Assembly (NCBI GenBank): GCA_002842985.1
Contig: PHEQ01000007.1
Coordinates: 1-64,000, forward strand
Source of the DNA: Alphaproteobacteria bacterium HGW-Alphaproteobacteria-1
Lineage (GTDB): Bacteria; Pseudomonadota; Alphaproteobacteria; Rhodobacterales; Rhodobacteraceae
Direction of reading: 5' to 3'
DNA length: 64,000 bases
Shown: positions 25,718 to 35,999 of the stretch, piece after piece
Layout: each line of letters begins with the position of its first letter
How positions within the stretch are numbered: position 1 is the stretch's first letter
Made by a program: the position numbers and the translations under genes
The notes under the pieces: generated by a model
Seen by the model: only the letters and a program-made list of their open reading frames with translations
Told to the model about the DNA's origin: nothing
Database searches by the model: none

Positions 25718-26566
25718 TCAGAGCCACTGGCCCTGAACGGTCTGGCGATAGATCGTCCGAAGCCAGTTGTCGCCCGCCGCCTCAAGGGTATGGCCCTGCC
25801 CGGTCAGGAGTTTGTAACTGTCCTCATACCAGTCCGTGCTGCGGAAATTGTGGCCAAGGATCGCGCCTGCCGTGCGCGCCTCGTCCACCAGCCCGAGCGA
25901 GAGATACGATTCCACCAGCCGGTGAAGCGCCTCGGGTGTCTGGGTCGTGGTCTGAAAATCCTCGACCACCACGCGGAAGCGGTTGACGGCGGCGGCGAAA
26001 TTGTCGCGTTTGAGGTAAAACCGCCCGACCTCCATTTCCTTGGAGGCCAGATGATCGAAGGCCAGATCGAATTTCAGCATTGCCGGATTGGCATATTCGC
26101 TGTCGGGATAGCGCTCGATCACCTCGCGCAGCGATTGCAGGGCCTGAAAGGTCAATCCCTGATCGCGCCCGACCTCGTCGATCTGGTCATAATAGCTGAG
26201 CGCGAGCAGGTATTGCGCATAGGCCGCGTCCTCATCGGCGGGGAAGAAGTCTATATAACGCTGCGCGGCGGCGCGACTTTGTTCGTATTCCTTGTCCTGA
26301 TGGTGGGCAAAGGCCTGCATGATGATCGCCCGCTTGGCAAAGGCGGAATAGGGATAGAGCCGCTCGACCTCGGCAAAGCTTTGCGCTGCGAGTTTCGGCT
26401 TGCGCCGCTCGAGATCGAATTCGCCACGCTCGAAGATCTGCTGCGCGGTGAACTGTTCGTAGTCGATATTGCCGCGCTCGACGCTCACGCCGCCATCGCA
26501 GCCTGCCAGCACCAGCACGAAAAAGGCCGCTCCCGCGATCCGCCCCGGACCCTTGCCGATTGTCAT
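25718..26566 (-). CDS. bamD: Outer membrane assembly lipoprotein BamD
   Basis: A 282-residue lipoprotein of the BAM complex that inserts beta-barrels into the outer membrane. It has a signal with lipobox LVLAGC (Cys at about 23 from ATG 26566) followed by TPR-like helices: FERGEFDLERRKPKLAAQSF, EVERLYPYSAFAKRAIIMQA and YIDFFPADEDAAYAQYLLAL. ATG 26566 fits GGAAG upstream better than ATG 26572. It lies between recN and ftsZ. lpxC, often next to ftsZ here in relatives, is absent. Confidence 0.94.
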   Translation of the reverse strand: MTIGKGPGRIAGAAFFVLVLAGCDGGVSVERGNIDYEQFTAQQIFERGEFDLERRKPKLAAQSFAEVERLYPYSAFAKRAIIMQAFAHHQDKEYEQSRAAAQRYIDFFPADEDAAYAQYLLALSYYDQIDEVGRDQGLTFQALQSLREVIERYPDSEYANPAMLKFDLAFDHLASKEMEVGRFYLKRDNFAAAVNRFRVVVEDFQTTTQTPEALHRLVESYLSLGLVDEARTAGAILGHNFRSTDWYEDSYKLLTGQGHTLEAAGDNWLRTIYRQTVQGQWL

Positions 26567-26720
26567 GCGCATTCTTCCCGTCGTGATTCAAATGAGCGGA
26601 ACGCCCCGCGTTGGCCTCGCTCTAACACATATGTTCGCGGTGCAAAACGTCTTTGGCAAGTGCTGTCGTCGCCGCGCCTCGGGTTCGTGCCCTGCATGAC
26701 ACGCGGCCCTTGTCCAACGC

Positions 26721-26744
26721 AAAGGGCCACCCGGTGGGTGGCCC
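26721..26744 (-). terminator. Intrinsic terminator after ftsZ
   Basis: Minus strand GGGCCACCC-ACC-GGGTGGCCC, a perfect 9-bp stem (26724-26744), followed by TTT. It lies 20 nt past the ftsZ stop, so the division operon likely ends here and bamD-recN are transcribed separately. Confidence 0.8.
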
Positions 26745-26764
26745 TGCGCATGGTGTCGCGCGGC

Positions 26765-28342
26765 TCAGTTGGCCTGACGCCGCAGGAAGGCCGGGATTTC
26801 GATCTGGTCTTCCTCTTCCTGCGCGCGGGGCGCAGGCTGGGGCGCGTGCGCGGTCTGGATGGTCGGTTGCTGGCGCGTCGGGCGTGGTGCCTCGGGCGCG
26901 GCGTGACCGGTCATCCGGTTGATGAGCGAATTGATGCCGAAGCGCGGGCGCTCGTCCGCCGCCGTTCCGTGGTCTGCCGGAGGCACCGGGCGGCGCTGCT
27001 GCGGCTGCTGCTGGGTCTTGCCGACAGCCGCATGAAGGCGGCGCATCGCCTCGTCCGTGGGGGTGCCGGGGGCACGCGGACGCGGCGCGAGATAGCTGTC
27101 AAGCTCGTCCTCGATATCGGTGTCGGCCGGCTCCGGCGCTACCTGCTCTTCGGCGCGGGGCTGATAGACAGGGGGCGGCAGCCCGTCTTCGTCCTCGGTA
27201 TGGGTGGCAACCGGCGCGTCCTCGACCTGATCGAAGAGCGACGGCTCGGTTTGCGCGGGCGTTGCGGTCTGGGCCACGGCGGCAGGCGCGTCATGAACGG
27301 CCTCTTCCACGGCTTCGGGCTGCCTGAGCGGCTGCGCGAGCGAGCGGCGCGGCACCGGCAGGTCGCCGGAGGCGTCGCGCGCATCGATGCCGGTGGCGAC
27401 CACGCTCACGCGCATCCGGCCTTCCATGGCGGTATCGAGGGTCGATCCGACGATGATGTTGGCGTCCGGGTCGACCTCTTCGCGGATGCGGTTGGCGGCC
27501 TCGTCGAGCTCGAACAGCGTCAGGTCATGCCCGCCGGTGATGTTGATGAGCACGCCGCGCGCGCCGCGCAGGCTGATCTCGTCCAGAAGCGGATTGGCGA
27601 TGGCCTTTTCGGCGGCCTGCACGGCGCGATCCTCGCCATCCGATTCGCCGGTGCCCATCATCGCCTTGCCCATCTCGTCCATCACCGCGCGCACATCGGC
27701 GAAATCAAGGTTGATGAGGCCGGGGCGCACCATCAGGTCCGTCACACCCTTGACGCCCTGATAGAGCACGTCATCGGCCATGCTGAACGCCTCGGTGAAG
27801 GTCGTCTTTTCGTTGGCCAGGCGGAACAGGTTCTGGTTGGGAATGATGATGAGCGTATCGACCATTTTCTGAAGCGCCTCGACGCCCTCCTCGGCCTGAC
27901 GCATCCGCTTGGCGCCCTCGAACTGGAAGGGCTTGGTGACGACGCCCACGGTCAGCACGCCCAGTTCGCGCGCTGCCTGCGCGATGATCGGGGCAGCGCC
28001 CGTGCCGGTGCCGCCGCCCATGCCGGCGGTGATGAAGCACATATGCGCGCCCGCGAGGTGATCGACGATCTGCTCGATGCTTTCTTCGGCAGCGGCGGCA
28101 CCGATGCTGGCCTTGGCCCCCGCGCCCAGCCCCTCGGTCACCTTCACGCCGAGCTGGATGCGGTTTTCCGCCTGGCTCTGGCTCAGGGCCTGCGCGTCGG
28201 TGTTGGCCACGACGAAATCGACCCCGTCGAGCTGCTTCTCGATCATGTTGTTGACCGCGTTGCCGCCCGCGCCACCGACACCGAACACGGTGATCCGGGG
28301 CTTCAGCTCGTCATGTCCGGGCATTGAAAGATTGAGTGCCAT
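26765..28342 (-). CDS. ftsZ: Cell division GTPase FtsZ
   Basis: A 525-residue tubulin homologue that forms the division ring. It has the N-terminal [13 protein letters not shown] motif, the GTP-binding signature [10 protein letters not shown] (109-118) and the T7-loop region of a full GTPase domain (to about 320). A long disordered linker rich in Pro, Gln and acidic residues follows, then the conserved tail EIPAFLRRQ that binds FtsA and other partners. The long linker is usual in alphaproteobacteria. The start at 28342 gives [20 protein letters not shown]; the longer frame upstream has no homology. Confidence 0.97.
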   Translation of the reverse strand: MALNLSMPGHDELKPRITVFGVGGAGGNAVNNMIEKQLDGVDFVVANTDAQALSQSQAENRIQLGVKVTEGLGAGAKASIGAAAAEESIEQIVDHLAGAHMCFITAGMGGGTGTGAAPIIAQAARELGVLTVGVVTKPFQFEGAKRMRQAEEGVEALQKMVDTLIIIPNQNLFRLANEKTTFTEAFSMADDVLYQGVKGVTDLMVRPGLINLDFADVRAVMDEMGKAMMGTGESDGEDRAVQAAEKAIANPLLDEISLRGARGVLINITGGHDLTLFELDEAANRIREEVDPDANIIVGSTLDTAMEGRMRVSVVATGIDARDASGDLPVPRRSLAQPLRQPEAVEEAVHDAPAAVAQTATPAQTEPSLFDQVEDAPVATHTEDEDGLPPPVYQPRAEEQVAPEPADTDIEDELDSYLAPRPRAPGTPTDEAMRRLHAAVGKTQQQPQQRRPVPPADHGTAADERPRFGINSLINRMTGHAAPEAPRPTRQQPTIQTAHAPQPAPRAQEEEDQIEIPAFLRRQAN

Positions 28343-28405
28343 TGCTCTGTCCGCCTGTCCTGTGGGCCGCGTTCGCGGGCCGTTTTCCGCCTGATTGGGT
28401 CCATT

Positions 28406-28420
28406 CTTACCGATGGTTAA
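28406..28420 (-). promoter_or_regulatory. Candidate CtrA-binding site upstream of ftsZ
   Basis: Minus strand TTAACCATCGGTAAG: it contains the octamer TTAACCAT and approximates TTAA-N7-TTAA, forms bound by the cell-cycle regulator CtrA. It lies about 64 nt upstream of the ftsZ start, in the ftsA-ftsZ gap. CtrA control of ftsZ is known in Caulobacter; in Rhodobacterales it is not established. One-off motif, low certainty. Confidence 0.35.
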
Positions 28421-28516
28421 GCCAATCGTCACCAAAAAAACACCTTCTGACCACCAGATATGGCCACATTTTCGCCAGGTTTCGCGGGATTTCGCCGAAA
28501 TGCCCACATATTGCGG

Positions 28517-29851
28517 TTACCAGTTGTCCCGAAACCACTTGACCGCACGCCTGAGAGAGCGCGCCGGGTAGCGGTCCACGGGGATCTCGAAATCCCACCA
28601 TTCATCCTGCGGATTGGCCGCAAAGAGGCACATGCCGACCGCGCTGGCGAAGGCCGGGCCGGTCGCTGCCTGGGGCAGGCCGTGCACGCGCAGGGGGCGC
28701 CCCAGGCGCACGCGCTGGCCCAGAATGCGGCTGGCCAGCCCGTCGAGGCCGGGGATCTGGCTGCCGCCGCCGGTCAGCACGATCTGCTGGCTGGGCAGGT
28801 GATCGAACCCCGCCGCATCGAGCCGCGCGCGCACCTCTTCCAGGATCTCCTCGACGCGCGGGCGCATGATGCCGATGAGTTCGGCGCGGCTGACCTGTCG
28901 GCGGTCACGCTCGAAATCGCCTGTATCGCCGCCGATCTCGATCATCTCGCGGTCGTCCATGCCGGTGGCGACAAGGCCGCCATAGAAGGTCTTGATACGC
29001 TCGGCGGTGGCCTGCGGCACCTGAAGGCCCATGGAAATGTCATTGGTCACATGCTCGCCACCCATACGAACCGAATCCGCGTAGATCATGTGTTTCTTGA
29101 TGAAGATCGACACGCCGGACGTGCCGCCGCCGAGGTCGATGCAGGCCGCACCCAGTTCCTGCTCGTCTTCCACCAGCGCGGCGATCCCCGAGACATAGGC
29201 AGAGCTTGCCACGCCCGCGAGTTCCAGATCGCAGCGCTTGACGCAATGCGCGAGGTTCTGGATCGCCACCGCATCGATCGTCAGCATGTGCATGTCGGTG
29301 GTGAGGGTGTTGCCGATCTGCCCGCGCGGGTCGATCAGGCCGGAGCGGTGATCGAGGGCGAAATTCACCGGCTGCGCGTGCAGCACCTCGCGCCCCTCGC
29401 CGATCTCGGGGACATCGCAGGCGCTCAGAACGCGGCTGATATCCTGCTCGCTCACCGTGTGGTCGGCGACCTCGACCTCGCCCGCCAGCCCGTAGCTGCG
29501 CGGCCCCGCACCGGAAAAGCAGGCGATGACATGATCGACGCGGATGCCGGCCATCTTCTGCGCCGCCTGAAGGGCGGTGCGAATGGCGCGTTCGGTCTCG
29601 GCCATGGCCTCGATCTCGCCGAAGCGGACGCCGCGAGAGCGCGTTGTCGCCGCCCCGATCACGCGGAACCCGGCCTGACCGGCCATGCGCCCGACTTCTT
29701 CGGCCTCGGCGAACCGGCCCGTGCCGTCAAAGCGCAGCACGAGGCAGGACATCTTGGAGGTGCCCACATCGAGCACCGCCACCACGCCGCGCTGGATCGC
29801 GGCCTTGCGCATCGCGCGCATCGCTCGTTGGGATTCGTAAAGCTCGATCAT
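28517..29851 (-). CDS. ftsA: Cell division protein FtsA
   Basis: A 444-residue actin-like ATPase that anchors FtsZ to the membrane. It shows VVAVLDVGTSKMSCLVLRFD (phosphate 1), the SHS2 domain region after ATTRSRGVRFGEI, GAACIDLGGGTSGVSIF (phosphate 2), GGEHVTNDISMGLQV and VLTGGGSQIPGL. The C-terminus ends SLRRAVKWFRDNW, a clear amphipathic membrane-targeting helix. ATG 29851 overlaps the ftsQ stop by ATGA, so the two are translationally coupled. Confidence 0.96.
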   Translation of the reverse strand: MIELYESQRAMRAMRKAAIQRGVVAVLDVGTSKMSCLVLRFDGTGRFAEAEEVGRMAGQAGFRVIGAATTRSRGVRFGEIEAMAETERAIRTALQAAQKMAGIRVDHVIACFSGAGPRSYGLAGEVEVADHTVSEQDISRVLSACDVPEIGEGREVLHAQPVNFALDHRSGLIDPRGQIGNTLTTDMHMLTIDAVAIQNLAHCVKRCDLELAGVASSAYVSGIAALVEDEQELGAACIDLGGGTSGVSIFIKKHMIYADSVRMGGEHVTNDISMGLQVPQATAERIKTFYGGLVATGMDDREMIEIGGDTGDFERDRRQVSRAELIGIMRPRVEEILEEVRARLDAAGFDHLPSQQIVLTGGGSQIPGLDGLASRILGQRVRLGRPLRVHGLPQAATGPAFASAVGMCLFAANPQDEWWDFEIPVDRYPARSLRRAVKWFRDNW

Positions 29852-30741
29852 CTGCCTGTTGCCCCCGAGGAGTTGTCTGTCGCGCCGTCGGCGCTTGTGA
29901 TGCGCCACCATTCCTCGGTGGCCGCCGCGCTCAGCCGCACGGTGGGGCGCGCGCCAAGCCGCATGTCGATGGTCACAAGATCGCGCTCCAGCATGTCGTT
30001 TGACTTGTCGAGCACGATCACCCGTTCAAGCGCCCGCACCGGCTCTGCCTCGGGCAGGAGCACCCGCTTGCCATCGGCCAGGACCAGATCCCACCGCCGC
30101 TCGCCCATCCGCACAAGCCCGCGCACCGGCTCCTTGAGTGCGCGCGTCGCCGCGAGAATGTCGAGCGCCTGCGCGACCGCACGATCCGCCCCCGCGCCGG
30201 ACAGCACCGGCAGGTCGGGCCGCTCGGCGCGGTCATTGATGCTGGCGATCACCGCGCCGGTCGCGTCGAGCACGTCGATCCCGGCCCGCGTGCGCCACAG
30301 CGCCACCGGCACCCTTTCGGTGATCTCGATGGCGAGGGTGCCGCCCTGTCTTATGCGCACATTGGCGCGCGCGACGGCGGGCAGGTCTTCGAGCAAGTCG
30401 CGGATTTCCTGCAGGTCCAGATCGAACGAACTTGCGGGCAGGTCATAGGGGAAAATCTCGTGGATATCCTCCTGCACACTCGCGCTCGCGCCCTCGACCG
30501 CCATGAGATGCACCATGAATTCGGGCCGGGTCTCGATCTGGCGACGGACGTCCGCAAACCGTTCGCCCAGAGCCGCGCGCTTCTCGGCATCTGCGAGATA
30601 CCCGCCGACAAGACCCGCGATCAGCAGGACCGGCGCGCCCAGCCGGAACAGTCGGCGATAGATCGGCGTCAGCCGCATCCGCTCCAGCCGGTAGCTGAGG
30701 CGCGAGGGCGCGGGATCGGTGCGCGGGATCAGCGGTCGCAT
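29848..30741 (-). CDS. ftsQ: Cell division protein FtsQ
   Basis: A 297-residue bitopic membrane protein of the divisome. It has a short basic cytoplasmic start, one transmembrane helix ([18 protein letters not shown], about 33-50), a periplasmic POTRA domain ([20 protein letters not shown]) and the FtsQ beta domain ([20 protein letters not shown]). It overlaps ddl by 13 nt upstream and ftsA by 4 nt downstream, the compact arrangement of the dcw cluster. Confidence 0.93.
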   Translation of the reverse strand: MRPLIPRTDPAPSRLSYRLERMRLTPIYRRLFRLGAPVLLIAGLVGGYLADAEKRAALGERFADVRRQIETRPEFMVHLMAVEGASASVQEDIHEIFPYDLPASSFDLDLQEIRDLLEDLPAVARANVRIRQGGTLAIEITERVPVALWRTRAGIDVLDATGAVIASINDRAERPDLPVLSGAGADRAVAQALDILAATRALKEPVRGLVRMGERRWDLVLADGKRVLLPEAEPVRALERVIVLDKSNDMLERDLVTIDMRLGARPTVRLSAAATEEWWRITSADGATDNSSGATGR

Positions 30742-31649
30742 GACGCATCCTCCACCATCCAGCGCACCAGTTCGGGAAACGAGATCCCCGCCGCCTGCGC
30801 CTGTTCGGGCACCAGCGATGTGGGGGTCATGCCGGGCTGCGTGTTGGTCTCCAGAAGGATCAGGCCGTCAAGGCCGCGCGCTGCGTCCCAGCGGAAATCG
30901 GTCCGGCTCACGCCGCGACAGCCAAGGGCCTCGTGCGCGCGCAGCGCGTAATCGAGGCAGGCCGCGAAAATCTCGGGCGGCAGATCGGCGGGGATGACAT
31001 GGCGCGAGCCTCCGGGCTTGTATTTCGCGTCATAGTCATACCAGCCATCGGTCAATATATCGGTAACGGTCAAGGCGCGGTCGCCCATCACCGTGGTGGT
31101 GAGTTCCCGCCCCGGCGCGAAGGTCTCGACCATCACCACCTCGGGCATGTCGTCCGAGAGCTGCGGCGGCGCATTGGCCGCATCATGCACGAGGTAGACG
31201 CCGACCGAAGAGCCTTCGTTGTTGGGCTTGACCACATAGGGCGGGGGCAGGACGTGGCGCGCGCGCACCGCGTCGCGGGGCGCCAGAACGCTGTCCACCA
31301 CCGGCAGACCGGCGGCGCGATAGGCGGCCTTGGCGCGGTCCTTGTCCATGGCCAGAGCCGAGGACAGAACGCCCGAATGGGTGTAGGGGATGCGCAGCCA
31401 TTCCAGCAGGCCCTGCACGCAGCCATCCTCGCCCCAGCGGCCATGGAGGGCATTGAACACCACATCGGGAGAAATCTCTTGCAGGCGCGCGCACAGATCG
31501 GCCCCGGCGTCCACCTCGACCACCTGATAACCCGCCTCCCGCAACGCCGCGATACACCCACGTCCCGTGGACAGCGACACCTCGCGCTCTGCCGAGGGAC
31601 CGCCCATTATCACCGCAACCAACGGGGAAGTTCTGCCCGAACGACCCAA
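30729..31649 (-). CDS. ddl: D-alanine-D-alanine ligase
   Basis: A 306-residue ATP-grasp enzyme that makes the D-Ala-D-Ala dipeptide for peptidoglycan. It has [65 protein letters not shown] and [18 protein letters not shown]. The initiation codon is TTG at 31649 (GAGG 7 nt upstream), since no ATG precedes the conserved VAVIMGG start. It overlaps ftsQ. Normal length. Confidence 0.95.
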   Translation of the reverse strand: MGRSGRTSPLVAVIMGGPSAEREVSLSTGRGCIAALREAGYQVVEVDAGADLCARLQEISPDVVFNALHGRWGEDGCVQGLLEWLRIPYTHSGVLSSALAMDKDRAKAAYRAAGLPVVDSVLAPRDAVRARHVLPPPYVVKPNNEGSSVGVYLVHDAANAPPQLSDDMPEVVMVETFAPGRELTTTVMGDRALTVTDILTDGWYDYDAKYKPGGSRHVIPADLPPEIFAACLDYALRAHEALGCRGVSRTDFRWDAARGLDGLILLETNTQPGMTPTSLVPEQAQAAGISFPELVRWMVEDASCDR

Positions 31650-31721
31650 ACCTGTGCCTCGATATCCCGAGCCTGACCGTGGCCCGTGTTGTTTTGTTTT
31701 TCTGCTCGATCGCGGCTGTTC

Positions 31722-32657
31722 TTAGGTGCCGCTATCCGGGGCCGGTTCACCGACCCTCATGATTTCCCACTCTAACGCTATTCCGCTGTTTTGGAAAACC
31801 CTTTTTCGCACCTCTTCGCCAAGCCCCTCCAGATCGGCGGCGCTTGCCCCGCCGGTGTTGATCAGGAAATTGGGGTGTTTCTCGCTCATCTGCGCGCCCC
31901 CGCGCCGCGCGCCGCGCAGGCCCGCCGCGTCGATCACCGTCCACGCCTTGAGGTCGTGCACATCGTCGGAGCGCCCCGTGCTGCTGAAGCCTGCGGGGTT
32001 GCGAAAGGTGCTGCCCGCGCTGCGCTCTTTCGTGGGCTGGCTCGCGTCGCGGCGGGCGACCTGGTCGGCCATCTTCGCGGCCAGCGCCTCTGGCGCGCCT
32101 GTCGCGCCCTTGAACGTCGCCTCGATCAGAACCCAGCCTTCGGGCAGGGCGCTCTGGCGATAGCCGAAGGCCAGATCGGCGGGCAACAGCGTCACCACCT
32201 CTCCGGCTCGCGTCACCGCCCGCGCCCCGGTCAGGTGATCGGCGACATAGGCACCGTAACAGCCCGCGTTCATCCGCACCGCGCCGCCGATGCTGCCGGG
32301 GATGGTGCGCAAAAAGGTCAGGTCGATGCCGGCCTCCGCCGCGCGCCGCGCCACATGCGCATCAAGCGCTGCCGCCCCGGCGATGACCTGTCCCCCCTCC
32401 ACCCGGATCGCGTTGAAGCCGCGCCCCAGCCGGATCACCACGCCGCGAATGCCGCCGTCGCGCACGATGAGGTTGGAGCCGACGCCCATGGCAAAGACCG
32501 CAACGCTTGGGTCCAGCGCGGCGAGAAAGGCGCAGAGATCTTCGGTATCGGCGGGCTGAAAGAGCCAGTCGGCAGGCCCGCCGACGCGCAGCCAGGTGAG
32601 ATCGGAGAGCGCGCGCGCAGGCGTCAGCGCGCCGCGGGTCTGGGGCATCGTCGTCAT
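31722..32657 (-). CDS. murB: UDP-N-acetylenolpyruvoylglucosamine reductase MurB
   Basis: A 311-residue FAD enzyme that reduces UDP-GlcNAc-enolpyruvate to UDP-MurNAc. It shows [66 protein letters not shown] with the catalytic Ser, and [20 protein letters not shown] (type II). murC usually lies directly upstream; here it is replaced by a D-lactate dehydrogenase gene. Alternative start at ATG 32648. Confidence 0.95.
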   Translation of the reverse strand: MTTMPQTRGALTPARALSDLTWLRVGGPADWLFQPADTEDLCAFLAALDPSVAVFAMGVGSNLIVRDGGIRGVVIRLGRGFNAIRVEGGQVIAGAAALDAHVARRAAEAGIDLTFLRTIPGSIGGAVRMNAGCYGAYVADHLTGARAVTRAGEVVTLLPADLAFGYRQSALPEGWVLIEATFKGATGAPEALAAKMADQVARRDASQPTKERSAGSTFRNPAGFSSTGRSDDVHDLKAWTVIDAAGLRGARRGGAQMSEKHPNFLINTGGASAADLEGLGEEVRKRVFQNSGIALEWEIMRVGEPAPDSGT

Positions 32658-32699
32658 GCCCCGGCTTTTGCCCGCGCGCGCGTCAAAGGGCAAGCCGCC

Positions 32700-34076
32700 T
32701 CAGTTGCGCGGTGGCACCATCTTGCCGGGGTTCATGATGTTGTCGGGGTCAAGGGCGGCCTTGATCGCGCCCATCATCGCCCAGCCCGCCCCGTGCTCGC
32801 GCGCCATATAGCCAAGCTTGCCCACGCCGATGCCATGTTCGCCCGTGGCCGTGCCGCCCATGGCAAGCGAGCGCTCGACCATGCGTTCGGCCGCGGCCTT
32901 GGCGCGGGCGAGTTCCTCGGCGTCGCCCTCGCGCACCAGAAGCGAGGCGTGGAAATTTCCGTCGCCCACATGGCCCAGGATCGGGCCGTACACGCCCGAT
33001 TGCACCAGATCGGCGCGCGTCTCCTCGATCGCCTCCGCGAGCCTTGATATCGGCACGCATATATCGGTCACGATGGCGCGCGTGCCCGGACGGCTGGCCA
33101 GCACCGCGTAATAGGCATTGTGGCGCATGGTCCAGAGCGCGCGGCGCGCCTCGGGCTGCGTCGCCCATTCGAAGCCGGATCCGTTATGGTCGGCGGCAAT
33201 CGCACCAAACGCCTCGGCATCCTCGGCGACGCCGGTGGGGCTGCCGTGGAATTCCAGCAGCAGGTGGGGTTTTTCGGGCAAGCGCATGTTCGCATAGGCA
33301 TTGACCGCGCGCACGCTGTCTTCGTCCAGAAGCTCGATCCGCGCCATGGGAATGCCGCATTGGATGGTGTCGATCACCGTCTCCACCGCATCGCCGACGC
33401 TCTCGAAGGCGCAGACCGCCGCTGAGATCGCCTCGGGCTGGCCGCGCAGGCGCAGCGTCAGTTCGGTGATCAGGCCAAGCGTGCCCTCGGAGCCCACGAA
33501 AAGCGCCGTCAGGTCATAGCCCGCCGAGGATTTGCGCGCCGCCGTGCCGGTGCGGATCACCTCGCCGCGCGCCGTCACCACCTCGAGCCCCAGCACATTG
33601 TCGCGCATCGTGCCGTAGCGCACGGCGGTGGTGCCGCTGGCGCGGGTCGAGGCCATGCCGCCAAGCGAGGCATTGGCGCCGGGATCGACCGGAAACATCA
33701 GCCCCGTGGCGCGCAACTCCTCATTCAGCGCCTCGCGCGTGACGCCGGGCTGCACACGCGCCACCATATCGGCCTGCGCCACCTCCAGCACCCGGTTCAT
33801 GCGGCTGAAATCCACCACCACCCCGCCGGAAAACGCCTGCGCCTGCCCCTCGAGCGAGGTGCCCGTGCCCCAGCCCACCACCGGCACGCGCGCCCGCGCG
33901 CAGGCAGCGACGATGCGCGCCACCTCTTCGGTGTTCTCGGGATAGGCCACGGCATCGGGCGGGCTGAGCGGGAAATACGACTCGCTCGCCCCGTGCAGGT
34001 CCAGATCGGACTTGGAGCGGCTGAGCCGTTGGCCTAGGAAGGAGGAAAGGTCGGCAAGCGCGGTCTGCGTGTCCAT
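32700..34076 (-). CDS. FAD-linked D-lactate dehydrogenase (GlcD/Dld family)
   Basis: A 458-residue protein of the FAD-binding PCMH family: VPVVGWGTGTSLEGQAQAFS, then DPGANASLGGMASTRASGTT, RYGTMRDNVLGLEVVTARGE and SAGYDLTALFVGSEGTLGLI. A C-terminal oxidase domain has GHVGDGNFHASLLV and TGEHGIGVGKLGYM with metal-site His. It oxidises D-lactate or a similar 2-hydroxy acid and passes electrons to cytochrome c or quinone. Other members use glycolate or D-2-hydroxyglutarate. AAGG lies 8 nt before ATG 34076. It adjoins murB on the same strand. Confidence 0.88.
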   Translation of the reverse strand: MDTQTALADLSSFLGQRLSRSKSDLDLHGASESYFPLSPPDAVAYPENTEEVARIVAACARARVPVVGWGTGTSLEGQAQAFSGGVVVDFSRMNRVLEVAQADMVARVQPGVTREALNEELRATGLMFPVDPGANASLGGMASTRASGTTAVRYGTMRDNVLGLEVVTARGEVIRTGTAARKSSAGYDLTALFVGSEGTLGLITELTLRLRGQPEAISAAVCAFESVGDAVETVIDTIQCGIPMARIELLDEDSVRAVNAYANMRLPEKPHLLLEFHGSPTGVAEDAEAFGAIAADHNGSGFEWATQPEARRALWTMRHNAYYAVLASRPGTRAIVTDICVPISRLAEAIEETRADLVQSGVYGPILGHVGDGNFHASLLVREGDAEELARAKAAAERMVERSLAMGGTATGEHGIGVGKLGYMAREHGAGWAMMGAIKAALDPDNIMNPGKMVPPRN

Positions 34077-34168
34077 GGGGCAACCTTCGGTCGTGAGTGC
34101 CAGACTACCCTAGGCGAAGACGGCGCAATGCGAAAGCGGGGCGCGAGAGGGTCCGTTCGGATGAAGGC

Positions 34169-35860
34169 GTGACGCAGGCAGGGGACAGATCGTTTATCGC
34201 GCGTCAGCGCCGGGCGGGGGTGATCCGTCTGCGCGAGGGCTGGCGGATGATGCGCAAGCGGGGGCCAAGCCAGTTTCAGTTCTGGCTGATCGCGCTCTTC
34301 GTCGGCATCGCGGCGGGGCTTGCGGCGGTGGGGTTCCGTATGGGGATCGAGGGGGTCGAGAGCCTGCTCTACCAGACCAACGACGTGGCACGGCTCCATT
34401 CCGCGGCCGAGCGGATGCCGTGGTACTGGATCCTGCTTGTGCCGGTGGCGGGGGGGCTGGCCGTGGGCCTGATCCTGCACCGGTTCACGCCCGACGGGCG
34501 GGTGCGCTCGGTCGCGGATGTGATCGAGGGGGCCGCGCTCACCGAGGGGCGGGTAGAGCGGCGCGAGGGGCTGGCCTCTGCCGCCGCCTCTCTGATCACG
34601 CTCGGGTCGGGCGGCTCGTCGGGGCGTGAGGGGCCGGTGGTGCATCTTGCGGGCGTGATCTCGTCCTGGGTAAGCGAGCGCATCCATGCCGATGGCGTGA
34701 CCGGGCGCGACCTGCTGGGCTGTGCGGTCGCCGCCGCCGTCTCGGCCTCGTTCAACGCGCCGATTGCGGGCGCGCTTTTCGCGCTCGAGGTGGTGCTGCG
34801 GCATTTCGCGGTCCATGCCTTCGCGCCCATCGTGATCGCCTCGGTGGCGGGCACCGTGATCAACCGCATGTTTTTTGGTGATGTGACCGAATTCACCCTG
34901 CCGGAACAGGGCGCGCTGGAATTCTATGTCGAACTGCCCGCCTTTCTCATCCTCGGATTGGTCTGCGGGCTGGTGGCGGCGTTGATGATGATGGCGATTT
35001 TCCTCGCCGAGGACGCGGCGGGGCATCTGCAACTGCGCCTGCGCGTCCCGCGCTGGTTGCGACCGGCGGGGGCGGGGCTGCTCCTTGGGGGCATCGCGAT
35101 CTTTTTCCCCCATATCATCGGCGTGGGATACGAGACCACATCCGCCGCGCTGACCGGCAAGCTGATCTGGCATGAGGCGATCATATTCGCCGTGCTCAAG
35201 GTGGTGGCGGTGGCCATCACCATCGGCGGGCGCATGGGGGGCGGTGTGTTCTCGCCCTCGCTGATGGTGGGGGCGCTCACCGGCCTTGCCTTTGGCCATG
35301 TCGCAACCGCCATCCTGCCCGATTATTCCGGTGCGCACACGCTCTATGCGCTGGCGGGGATGGGGGCGGTTGCGGCGGCGGTGCTCGGTGCTCCGATCTC
35401 GACCACGCTGATCGTGTTCGAACTGACCGGCGACTGGCAGACCGGGCTGGCGGTGATGGTTGCGGTCTCGATCTCGACGGCGCTTGGCTCGCGCCTTGTC
35501 AAGCGGTCGTTCTTTCTCACGCAGCTCATGCGCCGGGGGATCCGGCTCGCCGCCGGACCGCAGGATTACCTGCTGGCGATGTTCCGTGTCACCCGCCTCA
35601 TGCGCCCGCCCGATCACGAGCGCGCAGCAAGCGACGAGCAATGCTGGTCGCTCATCGAGCAGGGGCTTTATCTCGACGCCAAGGCTACGCTCGAGACCGC
35701 CATGCCCGCCTTTGACCGCGCGGGCGTGCCGTTCCTGCCCGTGGTCACCCTCTCGGGGGGAGAGGCCCCGCCGGAATTGCTCGGTGCGCTCTACCATGTC
35801 GATGCGCTCAAGGCCTACAACCGCGCGCTTGCGGCGGTATCAAAGGAAGAGCATGGCTGA
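34169..35860 (+). CDS. ClC-family chloride channel/transporter
   Basis: A 563-residue (from GTG 34169) integral membrane protein of the ClC family with about ten membrane segments. The anion-binding motifs are GSGGSSGREGPVVHLAG (in place of the classic GSGIP, then GREGP) and GGRMGGGVFSPSLMVGA (GxFxP). The segment after about residue 470 is a cytoplasmic extension that may be a degenerate CBS-like region, ending DALKAYNRALAAV. Start is uncertain: the frame is open from GTG 34097 and ATG 34247 is also possible. Channel versus proton exchanger cannot be settled from motifs. Confidence 0.88.
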   Translation: MTQAGDRSFIARQRRAGVIRLREGWRMMRKRGPSQFQFWLIALFVGIAAGLAAVGFRMGIEGVESLLYQTNDVARLHSAAERMPWYWILLVPVAGGLAVGLILHRFTPDGRVRSVADVIEGAALTEGRVERREGLASAAASLITLGSGGSSGREGPVVHLAGVISSWVSERIHADGVTGRDLLGCAVAAAVSASFNAPIAGALFALEVVLRHFAVHAFAPIVIASVAGTVINRMFFGDVTEFTLPEQGALEFYVELPAFLILGLVCGLVAALMMMAIFLAEDAAGHLQLRLRVPRWLRPAGAGLLLGGIAIFFPHIIGVGYETTSAALTGKLIWHEAIIFAVLKVVAVAITIGGRMGGGVFSPSLMVGALTGLAFGHVATAILPDYSGAHTLYALAGMGAVAAAVLGAPISTTLIVFELTGDWQTGLAVMVAVSISTALGSRLVKRSFFLTQLMRRGIRLAAGPQDYLLAMFRVTRLMRPPDHERAASDEQCWSLIEQGLYLDAKATLETAMPAFDRAGVPFLPVVTLSGGEAPPELLGALYHVDALKAYNRALAAVSKEEHG

Positions 35861-35865
35861 GCGCG

Positions 35866-35941
<76 letters not shown>

Positions 35942-35999
35942 GTGACGCGTTTCCTAGCGAAAGGCGCGCGCCGGTGCAAGCGGGGACGATGGCGCGGTG

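Noticed and set aside
24185-28327. Open frame of 1380 codons on the plus strand
   Set aside because: It is antisense to recN, bamD and ftsZ, all with clear motifs. Long antisense frames are usual in very GC-rich DNA, and the translated text is Arg/His/Gln-rich and not protein-like.
34034-35797. Minus-strand frame of 587 codons across the ClC gene
   Set aside because: Shadow of the ClC transporter; text rich in His, Arg and Gln with no hydrophobic core.
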